From NCBI GenBank assembly GCA_049841135.1, contig JASGHK010000005.1, forward strand, positions 3,391,147 through 3,455,146: 64,000 bases of DNA, given 5' to 3'. A model generated the notes under the pieces. The model did no database searches, was not told the origin of the DNA, and saw nothing but the letters and a program-made list of their open reading frames with translations. The position numbers were made by a program, and so were the translations under genes. Shown piece by piece: positions 49,072 through 58,968 of this stretch. The DNA is from JACRCT01 sp049841135 (GTDB lineage: Bacteria; Myxococcota; Myxococcia; Myxococcales; UBA5297). The stretch's first letter is position 1, and each line of letters begins with the position of its first letter.

Positions 49072-52000
49072 TCAGGACCCCTGGGCCGGATCGGGGCGGC
49101 GGATGGTCTCGACGCCGCGCATCTCGCAGACGAGCGCGCCGTCCTGGTCGACCAGGGCGATGTCGGAGGTGGCGTGCGAATCGCCGACCAGGTGGCCGCG
49201 CAGCGTGCAGCGCAGTGGGCCGTCCGCGGTGCCGGGCTGGTAGGTGCGCACCTCGCCGATGGAGGTCGGCAGCGACCGACCGCCCATCACGTGCCCGGAC
49301 CAGAGCAGCGCCAGCTGCAGGCCTCCGTCGAGCGCCGCGGCGTCGGTCTGCCAGCTCCCCTGCCAGCCGCGCTCGCGCGTCCCGGTGAGCGTGCCGACGA
49401 TGCCTTCGGCGGACACTCCCTCCACGTCGCGCACCACCTGGAAGCGTGGGCCGTGGAAGAGCTCCTGGCCGCCGTAGATGGCCTTGGCGAAGCGCTCGGT
49501 GAGCGCCGGTGGCGGTGGTGGTGGCGGAGCGTGGACCTCAGGCCGCTTGGGGGCGAGGTCGGCGGTGGCGGCGTAGTGCAGCGTGCCGTCGCGGCCGCGG
49601 AGCTCGAGCTCGAGCGTCTGCGGGGAAGCCCGCTGGCCGACGACCGACAGCCACGTGCCGCCGTCGTCAAAGCGGTCGAGCTTCACGCCGCGCAGCAGGC
49701 GCAGGTCGCGGCAGGCCACCAGCTGCTGGTCGGGCGCGGCCGCGCGGGCGGCGCGGGCGAAGTACTCCAGCACCTGCACGAACGGCAGCACCGGCACGTC
49801 GTCGATGGCGTGGTCCAGTAGCTGGGGATGCGAGGTGTGGTTGATGGAGACGTCGAAGCGCACGCCGTCGCTGGTCGGAACGGGCGGCAGGCCGCCGAGC
49901 GTGATCTCGCGGTCCTGGCTGGCGCTCAGGAGCTCGTCGGCGAAGGCTTCGGCTCCGGAGGCGAGCGGGATGAGCGGGACGCCGAGCGAGGCGAAGCGGG
50001 CGCGCAGCCCGGCGTCGACCATCCCGCCGTCCCAGGGGCCCCAGCCGATGGAGACCACGCGGCAGGACTTGCCGCGCAGCCGTGACTCGAGCGCCGCGCG
50101 CTTGTTGAGCACCTCGTTGGCCGCGGCGTAGTCCGCCTGGCCCACGTTGCCGGTGCGCGCCGCGACGGAGGAGAAGAGGCAGACGACCTCGAGGGGGTCG
50201 CTCGAGGTGACGGCGAGCAGCGCGTCGAGGCCTTGGACCTTGGTGTCGAAGACCGAGTCGAAGGCCTCGTCGGTCTTCTCGGCCAGGCGCTTGTCGGCGA
50301 GGACGCCGGCGCCGTGGACGAGGGCGGTGATCGGGCCCCAGCGCCGGGCCTGGGCGATGGCGGAGTCGAGCGCGGCGCGGTCGCGGGTGTCGGCGGCGGC
50401 GTAGAGGGCGTCGCCCCCGGCGGCCTTGATGGCCTCGAGGGTGGCGCGGGCCTCACGCGCGGCGAGCACGGCGCTCGCGGCGCGGGAGAAGCTCGGCGGG
50501 CGTCATCGAGCGGCCCGAGGCCTTGGCGTCCTCGAGCAGCGCGCGCTTGAGGGCCGCGCCGTCCTTGGCGGAGCGGCAGCAGGCGGGCTCCTCGGCGAGG
50601 GCGGTGCGGCCGAGCAGGAGGAAGCGGGCCTTGGTGCGGCGGGCCAGCGCGACGAGGCAGGCCGCGGTGACGCCGCGAGCGCCACCGGTGGCCACGACAA
50701 CCGAGCAGGAGTCGAGGACCGGCTTCGCGGCAGGCTCACCGACCGGCTCGGGCACGGCGACGGGGACGAGCCGGCGGCCGTCGGCGCACAGGCCGACCTC
50801 GCGCTCGTCACCACCCTCCAGGAGCTCCTGGAGGAGAGCGGCGGCCAGGGCTTGCGGCGGGCGGGAGCCGCGCTCGAGGTCGATGGCCTTCACCGAAGCT
50901 TGCGGCCACTCCATCGCAGCGGTCTTGGCGATGCCGGCCAAGCCGCCCAGCTCGGCGCGTTCGTTGCCGGAGAGGCCGAAGTCGCCGCCGGTGTCCTGGA
51001 CGGTGACGAAGACGCCGGGCCTCTCGGAGAGCTGGGGGGCGGCGGCGCGCGCGGCCCGGAAGCCGGCGCGGACGACGTCGGCGCTTGGAAGGTCGGTGAG
51101 GCCTCCGACGAAGAGGACGCCGTCGGCGTCGGCGGGCACCGAGGCCTCGAGGCTCGCGGCGATGCCGCGGGCCCGTAGCGCGGCCTGCAGCGCCTGGGCG
51201 ACCTCGTTCTCGTTGGGGACGATGGCCAAGCGGCGCAGGCGCGAGAGGCCGGGGAGGCCGAGGCCGGGCGCTGCGCCCTCGATGGCGCGGACGACGCAGC
51301 GCTCGAGGGACTTGGCGAGGACCGGTGCAGGCGCCTCGTGGGCGCTCGCCCCGTTCTTCTTGGGTTGCTCGGGCTGCTGGCCCTCGTGCGCGCCACCGCC
51401 TTCGAGGAACGCCACGATGGACCCGAGCGTCTTCAGGCCGGCCATCGCTGCAGGCTTCACCTCGGGCAGGTCGGGCACCTGCTCGCGCATCGCCGAGAGG
51501 ATCTCCACGCGCTTGATGGAGTCGATGCCCAGGTCGGCTTCCAGCGAGAGGTCCATCCCCAGCATCTCGCCGGGGTAGCCGGTCTTCGCCGCGACGATCT
51601 GGAGCAGGAGCGCCTTGAGGTCGGTGCGGCTGGAGCTGGTGGACGGCGTGGACGGAGCGGACGGAGTCGACGGTGTGGACGCAGCGGCTGGAGCGGAGCT
51701 CTGCGCGAACTCGATGATGGCGCCCAGCGTCTTGAGGGACGCCATGGCGGCCGGCTTCACTTCAGGAAGCTCAGGGACGCGCTCACGCAGCGCGGAGAGG
51801 ATCTCGACGCGCTTGATGGAGTCGATGCCCAGGTCCGCTTCCAGCGAGAGGTCGACGTTGAGCATCTCGGCCGGGTAGCCGGTCTTGGCGGAGACGACCT
51901 CGAGCAGCAGAGCCTTCAGGTCGAGCTGCTTCGCCGCGGCGGGGGCGGGCGGTGGCGCGGCGGCGCTCGCGACAGGAGCCGAGCTCTGCGCGAACTCGAT

Positions 52001-55000
52001 GATGGCGCCGAGCGTCTTGAGGGACGCCATGGCGGCCGGCTTCACTTCCGGCAGCTCGGGGACGCGCTCGCGCAGCGCGGAGAGGATCTCCACGCGCTTG
52101 ATGGAGTCGATGCCCAGGTCGGCCTCGAGCGACAGGTCGACGTTGAGCATCTCGGCCGGGTAACCAGTCTTGGCGGAGACGACCTCGAGCAGCAGGGCCT
52201 TCAGGTCGACCTGCTTCGCCGGTGCAGGCGCTGGCGCAGCCACAGGCGCGACCGGAGCCGGCACTGCGACGGGCTGGGCGATCGCTGCGGGTGCCGGCAC
52301 GGGCGCAGGGGTGGCGGGCAGCGGAGGAGCGACGAACGCCGTCACCGGCAGCGCGGCGGGAAGCGGCGCGCCGGCGGCGGCTGCGGCAACGGCCTCGAAC
52401 GAGCGCTCGACGGCCTTGAGGTACGCCGTGTGCGTCTCGGTCATCGCCTTCTGCCAGGCGGTGTGCGCCTCGAGCGTGTCGCGCTGCGCCTGCTGGTAGG
52501 CCGTGAGCCAGCTCGGATTGGCGGTCATGCTCGCGCTGACGTTGGGAGTGAGGGGCGTGCCGGCAGCGGGACTGGTCGCGGGCGCAGCAGCTACGGGCAC
52601 GGACGGCGCGATCTCAGGATTGGGCGGCGGCAGCGCTGCCGCGCCCTTGGCCGGCGGGTACGGCTTGCCGTGGTTCGCGCCACAGATGGGGATGCTGACC
52701 ACGGGTTTCTTCACGGTGCTCGGGTCGACGACGGGCTGGAACTCGGCCCAGAGCGCCCCGAGGTTCATCGCGCAGCCGGCGGCGAAGAGCTTGGCGAGCC
52801 CTTCGTGGAAGGCGGCGACACCGTCCTTGCCCTTGGCGTCGAGCGAGACGGCGACGAACGGTCGGCCGGCGAGGATGCGCTCGACCAGGCCGGTGAGCGT
52901 CGTGCCCGGGCCGACCTCGACGAAGGTGCGCACGCCTGTGGCGTACATCGCCTCGATGGACTCGACGAAGCGGACCGGGCGGGCGAGCTGCGAGGCCAGC
53001 AGCGAACGGACCTTGGCCGCGTCAGCGGGGTAGGGCGTGGCCTCGGAGTTGGAGAAGACGGGGAGGCCCGGCTTGCCGATCTCCGCGCCGTTGAGGAAGG
53101 CCTCGAAGGGCTTCTGCGAGCCGGCGACGATGGGCGAGTGGAAGGCGGTCGCCACGTCCAGTCGCTGGAAGCGGATGCCGTGCTTGGCGAAGGCGGCCTC
53201 GGCCTGCTCTATCGCCGCGACGGTCCCGCACACCACGGTCTGGGCCGGCGCGTTGTAGTTGGCGATGCGCGCCTCGGGGGCCTCCTTCAGCGCCGCTTCG
53301 ATCTCGGCGAGCGGCGCGAGCGCGGCGGTCATCGCCCCGGGCAGCTGGGCGGCTTCGGCCATCAGCTCGCCGCGGCGGCGGGCGACCTGTAGGAAGGTGG
53401 TCTCGTTGAAGGTGCCCGCGGCGAAGAGCGCGGTGACCTCGCCGAAGGAGTGCCCGGCAACGGCGTCGGGCTTCAGGCCGATGGCCGAGAGCAGCTTGAG
53501 CTGCGCGAGCGAGGCGGCGCCGATGGCCGGCTGCGCCCACTCGGTCCTGGTGAGCAGCTTGGTTTGCGCCGCTCGCTCCTCGTCGGTGAAGGCGGGGCGC
53601 GGGAAGACGACGTCCTGCAGCCGCCGGGTGCCGTCGTGGACGACGTCCGCAGCCTGATCCCAGGCGTCGAGCGCCTCGCGCCAGAAGGTGGCGAGCGAGC
53701 CGCCCATGCCGACGTGCTGGCTGCCCTGGCCGGGAAAGAGGAACGCGACCTTTCCGTCTCTGGCCACCGGCGAATAGTGGATGCCCGGCGCGGAGAACGG
53801 CTGGTCCGGCTTCGCCTGAAGGGTCTTGATCGCGGTCGTAACCTTCGCCGCGAGATCCTTCTCGTCCGTCGCCACCAGGCCGAGGCGCACGGTGGCGTTC
53901 GCCGGGCAGCGCTCCTGCGTCGAGCGAGCCAGTGCCTTCAATGAGCCGGAGCCGATCGCGAGCGAGCGGAGCGTCTGGACGAGCGCTTCGGCCGTCGCTG
54001 CGCCGAAGGTGAGCAGCTCGGCCGCGGCGGTCCGCTTGCGCAGCGCCTTCTGGCCCGGCCCGCGGTACTCCTCGAGCGTCAGGTGGAAGTTGCTGCCGCC
54101 GAAGCCGAAGGAGCTGACGCCGACACGGCGCGGGTGGCTCGAGCCGCGCACCCACGGCCGGGTCGCCGTGTTCAGGTAGAACGGGCTCTTCTCGAGCGCG
54201 AGCTTGGGGTTGGGCCGCGCGACCTTGAGCGTCGGCGGGAGCGCCCCGTGCACCAGCGCCATCACCGCCTTGAACAGGCCCGCCGCGCCTGCCGCCGCCT
54301 TGGTGTGGCCGATCTGCGACTTGACCGAGCCCAGCGCGCACCACTGGCGATCGGCGCGCTGGCTGGCGTCGAAGGCGAGCTGCAGGCCCTCGAACTCGGC
54401 GACGTCTCCGGCCTTGGTGCCGGTGCCGTGGGCCTCGACCAGCTCCACCGTCTCCGGGCCGTAGCCCGCGGCCTCGTAGGCGCGGGCGATGGCCTTGGCC
54501 TGGCCCTCGGGCCGCGGCGCGTAGACGCTCTTCGCGCGCCCGTCGGAGGACGAGCCGACCCCGCGCAGGATGGCGTAGATCCGGTCGCCGTCCTTCTCGG
54601 CGTCGCCCAGGCGCTTGAGCGCCAGCATGCACAGACCTTCGCCGAGCAGCGTGCCGTCGGCCTCGTCCGAGAACGGCCGGCAGTCGCCGGCCTTGGAGAG
54701 CGCCTGGGTCTTGGCGAAGCACATGTACATGAAGATGTCGTTGAGCGTGTCCACGCCGCCAGTGACGACGAGGTCGGACTGGCCCAGGACGAGCTCGTTG
54801 ACCGCCATGGAGATCGCGGCGAAGGAGCTGGCGCAGGCGGCGTCGGTCACGCAGTTGGTGCCGCCGGTGTCGAAGCGGTTGGCGATGCGGCCGGCGACGA
54901 CGTTCCCGAGCAGGCCGGGGAAGGTGTTCTCCTGCCAGGGCGTGTAGTGGCTGGTGATCCGGTCGCAGGCCTCCTGCACCTTGCTCTCGGGCAGGCCGGC

Positions 55001-55552
55001 CTCGCGCAGCGCCTTGACCCACACCGGGCGCTGCAGCCGGCTGGCCATCGAGGAGAGCAGCTCCTGGCCGCTGGTGACGCCCAGGATGACGCTGATCCGG
55101 TCCTTGGCGACCTTCCGTGCGGGCGAGGCGGCGCTCACCTCGTCGAGCACGCGCTGGGCGACGATGAGCGAGAGCAGCTGCGCGGTGTCGGTGGCGGGCA
55201 CGACGTTGGGCGGCACGCCGAAGCCCAGGGCGTCGAAGTCGACGTGGTCCAGGAAGGCGCCGCGCGTGGCGTAGGTCTTGTCCGGCACCAACGGGTCGGC
55301 GTCGTAATAGTCGTCCTTGAGCCAGTGCGTCGGCGGCACGTCGCGGATGAGGTCGCGGCCGGCCAGGATGTCGTGCCAGAAGCCGGTCTCGTCGACCGAG
55401 CCGGGGAAGAGCGCGCTCAGGCCGACCACGGCGACTCCAGCCTCCCGAGCGGAGGGCGAGCAGAGCGAGCCTGGAGTCGAGGGAGCGTCGGCGGTGGGGC
55501 TGCTCGGGGAGACTGCGGAGCGCGGCGTCTTGGTCTTCGAGGTCTTCGGCAT
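49072..55552 (-). CDS. pfa2: PUFA synthase subunit Pfa2: KS-MAT-ACPx3-KR-DH (one frameshift)
   Basis: The ATG at 55552 begins ~2160 residues. KS: active-site Cys in TDAACASSFAA (~residue 238), with VEAHGTGTKAGD and QIGHTKAAAG supplying the His pair. Malonyl transferase: FPGQGSQHVGMGG and GHSFGEV (~700). Three ACPs, each with LGIDSIKRVEIL and the phosphopantetheine Ser, lie at ~1145, 1243 and 1340. The first two are almost identical and are separated by Ala/Pro linkers. KR: VVVATGGARGVTAACLVAL (~1625) and a Tyr/Asn region (NVGQADYAAANEVLNKRAAL). DH: HPQLLDHAIDDVPVLP and ELFHGPRFQ. The frame breaks near 50470 inside the KR. Gaps of 3 and 14 bp to its neighbours show one operon. Three ACPs are at the low end of the range for PUFA synthases. 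Confidence 0.88.
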
Positions 55553-55566
55553 GGAGGTCGGCTCTT

Positions 55567-57157
55567 TCAGGAGAGCGGTCGGGGGCGGAAGGCGAAGGCG
55601 GCCGGTCCCACGGGGACGCCGGCGGCGCGCAGCGCCTGGGCGCGGGTGACGACCGCCGCGCCCTCGAGCAGGTTGAGGCCAATCTGGGCGACGTCGCGGC
55701 GGGCGAGGTCCTCTAGGAAGCTGCCCTTGACCCAGTCGTTGAAGGCGCCGATGGCGGGCCCGGTCCAGATCTGGAAGTCGGGCCGTCGCTCGGGCAGGTC
55801 GCGGATGGCCCAGCGACTGGCCTGGCCCAGGTACCAGCGGAAGACGAGCGCCATCTTGTGGTGCGGGTCCTTCTCGGCGCGCTCGAGGCTCCGCGGGCTC
55901 GCGCTTCTGCCAGAAGGCGGCGGTCTGCTTCCAGACCTCGTCGACCGGCAGGCGGAGGATCTCGTTCTCCAGCCGCGCGCGCTCGGCCTGGGGCAGCTCC
56001 TCGAGCGAGGCGTACTTCTGGTAGAGCGCGAAGAGCTTGTCGGCGCGCGGCGCGAACAGCGTCCCGCGCTTGAGCACCTGCACCTTCACGCCCAGCTCGA
56101 ACATGTCCGCGGCCGGGGCCATCGCCACGTCGGCGATGCCGGCCTGCGCGAGCAGCTTCTTGCCGCTCTCGCCGAGCCCGCTCTCGACCGCGGCCTGGTT
56201 CACCGAGCCGGTCATCACGTAGGAGGCGCCCAGCGCAAACGCGGCGGCGACGGAGGACGGGGTTCCCAGGCCGCCGGCCGCGCCCAGGCGGACGGGCCTC
56301 GGGTAGCGGTGCCGCGCCACGAGCTCGTCCAGGACCAGCGCTACGGCGGGGAAGATGGCTCCCAGCGGCCGGTTGTCGGTGTGCCCGCCGGAGTCGGCCT
56401 CGACGGTCACGTCCTCGGCGAGCGGCAGGAGCGCGGCGAGCTCGGCTTCGGCGGCGGTCAGCTTCTTCTGGGCCACCAGCGCCGAGAGGATCTCCTTGGG
56501 CGCGGGCGAGAGGAACAGCCGCGCGGTCTCGGGGCGCGAAATCTTGGCGAAGAGGTGGTTCCGGCGGCGGATGCGCCCGGCGCCGTCCCGCGTGAGACCG
56601 GTGGCGCTGTAGCGCACCACCGCCGGCGTCACCGACATGAACGCCGAGGCGGAGACGCGGCGCACGTCGCGGCGCAGGTAGACGTCGACGACCGCGTCCT
56701 CCAGCGCGGGCTCGGCCGGGCTGTGGATGAGGTTCGAGCCCCAGGACCGCGCCGACGGCCCGGTGCCCAGCTCGCGCTCGATCTCGCCGAGGGCGGCGTC
56801 GAGGCGCTCCGGGGTCAGCCCCGCGGCGCCGAAGAAGCCCAGGAAGCCGGCACGCGCGGCGGCGATGACCATCCGCGTCGTCGTCAGCTCGTTGGCCATC
56901 TCGCCGACGCAGTACGGGAAGCGGACCTGGTGCGCCTCGCAGAAGCCCCGGTCGCCCAGCCACTCCGGGTAGAGCGCCGGCAGCAGCGCCACGAGCTCGG
57001 TCCGGGCAGAGAGCGCTGAACCATCCGCCGGAAGCACCCCGAAGCGGCCCTCTTTTCGCACCACCCGCAGCGGCTCGCGGATGCGCTCCAAGCGCTCGAG
57101 CAGCCGCAGTGGATCGACTATTGGCTCCGATGTCTGCGCGGGCTCACCCGTCGCCAT
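55567..57157 (-). CDS. pfaD: PUFA synthase enoyl reductase subunit PfaD/Pfa1 (one frameshift)
   Basis: An FMN-dependent enoyl reductase of the 2-nitropropane-dioxygenase-like TIM-barrel group that saturates selected double bonds during PUFA chain growth. Features: VRFPYCVGEMANELTTTRMV, WGSNLIHSP, EADSGGHTDNRPLG (with the HTDNRP signature), GAAGGLGTPSSVAAAFALGA and VLKRGTLFAPRADKLFALYQ. The C-terminal block (KMALVFRWYLGQASRWAIRD, FNDWVKGSFLEDL) lies in another frame from ~55885, so ~529 residues once joined. I chose the ATG at 57157 (GGAG ten bases upstream) over a TTG two codons earlier. It is the first gene of the pfa operon, with its own 251-bp leader after nhaA. Confidence 0.88.
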
Positions 57158-57275
57158 ATCCAACAGCTCCCGCCCCGAGTTGCAGGGTTTGCGAAGTGCT
57201 CAGCATCGTTCGAAAGGGGGCGGAGACTACCTCCCCGCGCCCGCGCCGGTCACGGCGCAATGCAGCAGAGGGAGC

Positions 57276-57295
57276 GTTGCGTAAAGGTTGCGTAA
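57276..57295 (-). promoter_or_regulatory. Direct repeat upstream of the pfa operon
   Basis: On the minus strand TTACGCAAC occurs twice as TTACGCAAC-CT-TTACGCAAC, a period of 11 bp or one helical turn, ~120 bp before the pfaD start. The spacing suits side-by-side binding of a regulator. No regulator gene for it is visible. Confidence 0.35.
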
Positions 57296-57408
57296 GCCGA
57301 GCCTCGAGGAGCGAAGAAGGCCCGCATCTCGTCAGTGCATCCTTGGCTTCGACTCGGCGCCGCTCCGTCGACTCCCGGAGTGCGGTTTCCTCCTCGGACG
57401 AGGCCTGT

Positions 57409-58656
57409 TCAGCCGGCCTCGGGCTTCGCGTCCTTGCGTGCGGTTCTCAAGAGCAGCAGGCCCGCGGCGGCGCTCGCGGCCGACCCGAGCAGGATCCCGA
57501 GCTTCGACTCGGTGAGCAGCGCCGGCGCCGACTGGAAGGCCAGCGCGCCCACGAAAAGCGACATGGTGAAGCCGATGCCGCCGAGCACCGCGACGCCGTG
57601 GACCTGTCGCCAGCTGGCGCCCGCGGGCATCGGGCTCAGGCCGAGCTTCACCGCGGCCAAGGTGGCCAGGAAGATGCCCACCTGCTTGCCGGCGAACAGG
57701 CCCAGCGCGATGCCGAGCGGGACCGGGTGCGCCAGCCCGGAGACGGCCAGGCCCGTCAGGTCCACGCCGGCATTGGCCAGCGCGAAGACGGGCACGACGA
57801 AGAAGGCCACGAACGGGTGCAGCGCGCCCTCGAGCCGGTCGATGGTCGTCCTCTCGCCGGTGGGCGCGCGCTCGCCGGCGCTGGGCCCTCGCGCGGGGAT
57901 GCACAGGCCCAGGACCACGCCGGCGAGGGTGGCGTGGATGCCGGAACCGAGCACGCAGAGCCACAGGGGGATGCCGAGAAGGAGGTAGGGCCAGCCGCGG
58001 CTCACGCCGAGGCGGTTGAGTGCGAGGAGCGCGAGCGTCACGGCGCCGGCGGCGAGGAGATACACCGGCTGCACCGACTGCCCGTAGAAGAGGGCGATGA
58101 CCAGGATGGCGCCGAGGTCGTCGAAGATGGCCAGCGCGGTCAGGAAGACGACCAGCGAGGTGGGGACGCGGCCCTTGAGCACGGCGAGGCAGCCGAGCGC
58201 GAAGGCGATGTCGGTGGCGACGGGCACGCCCCAGCCGGCCTGTCCGGGACCGCTGGCGTTGAAGGCGAGGTAGAGGGCGGCCGGGACGAGCATCCCGCCC
58301 GCGGCGGCGACGGCGGGGAGTACGGCGCGGCGCACGGTGTTGAGCTCGCCGACCACCAGCTCGCGCTTGATCTCCATCCCCACGACGAAGAAGAAGACGG
58401 TCATCAGGCCGTCGTTGATCCAGTGGTGCAGCGGCCAGGAGAGCGCGTGGTCGAGGGCGCCGACCGAGAGCGTCTGGCCGAGCAGGTCGTGGTACGCGTG
58501 CGCGAAGGGCGAGTTGGCCCACAGGAACGCCGCGACCGTGGCGCCGATCAGCAGCACTCCGCTGGCCGACTCGGTGCGGAAGAAGGCCTGCACGGGCCTC
58601 AGCGCGTCGGCGAGGACACGAGGCAGGGGACGGGGACGATCGTCAGCTTGGTTCAA
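57409..58656 (-). CDS. nhaA: Na+/H+ antiporter NhaA
   Basis: An inner-membrane antiporter exporting sodium in exchange for protons. The hallmark ion-binding Asp pair is in TALAIFDDLGAILVIALF, preceded by VATDIAFALG (Asp of the unwound helix). The N-terminal SGVLLIGATVAAFLWANSP, FFVVGMEIKRE and the late GGIGFTMSLFVGALAF are standard NhaA sequence, and 415 residues is close to normal. The TTG at 58656 (GGAG eight bases upstream) begins directly at the conserved N-terminus. It reads toward the pfa operon but is separated by 251 bp. Confidence 0.94.
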   Translation of the reverse strand: MNQADDRPRPLPRVLADALRPVQAFFRTESASGVLLIGATVAAFLWANSPFAHAYHDLLGQTLSVGALDHALSWPLHHWINDGLMTVFFFVVGMEIKRELVVGELNTVRRAVLPAVAAAGGMLVPAALYLAFNASGPGQAGWGVPVATDIAFALGCLAVLKGRVPTSLVVFLTALAIFDDLGAILVIALFYGQSVQPVYLLAAGAVTLALLALNRLGVSRGWPYLLLGIPLWLCVLGSGIHATLAGVVLGLCIPARGPSAGERAPTGERTTIDRLEGALHPFVAFFVVPVFALANAGVDLTGLAVSGLAHPVPLGIALGLFAGKQVGIFLATLAAVKLGLSPMPAGASWRQVHGVAVLGGIGFTMSLFVGALAFQSAPALLTESKLGILLGSAASAAAGLLLLRTARKDAKPEAG

Positions 58657-58968
58657 GGGCCACTCCAGGAAGGCTCCGGTCTCGGAGCTTCACGTGGAGG
58701 ATGGCGGCCCGACCACCCGTTCGCCTGCGCCCGACAGGTTCGCCGCGCGCACCCTTGGAGGGCCTGTCTTAGGCATCGGGAGGGCTGGCTTCAACCGTTT
58801 CGGCAGGCCCGAGGTCGCTGCGAACGGATCTAATGATGCGGGCGGGGGCTCGAAACGGGGCGATTCGCACGGAACGACGGCAGGTTGGAGCTGCTTTATG
58901 CAAAAGACGCAAACCGCCCGGTTCGGGGCCCGCTCCGGCAAGTACCGGAGCGGGCCGCCGAGCTCGGC
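58657..58968. other. Gene-free stretch between nhaA and the FN3/propeller gene
   Basis: It contains the strong hairpin at 58927-58956 (terminator of the upstream minus-strand gene) and a smaller stem CTCCGG-TCT-CGGAG near 58673. The rest of the nhaA 5' region is GC-rich. I cannot assign a known riboswitch. Confidence 0.5.
58927..58956 (-). terminator. Hairpin terminator after the FN3/propeller gene
   Basis: A perfect 12-bp stem GGCCCGCTCCGG/CCGGAGCGGGCC with a 6-base loop starts 12 bp after the TGA at 58969. On the minus strand the following sequence becomes T-rich only after ~15 bases (GGTTTGCGTCTTTT), so it may be an imperfect intrinsic terminator. Confidence 0.6.
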
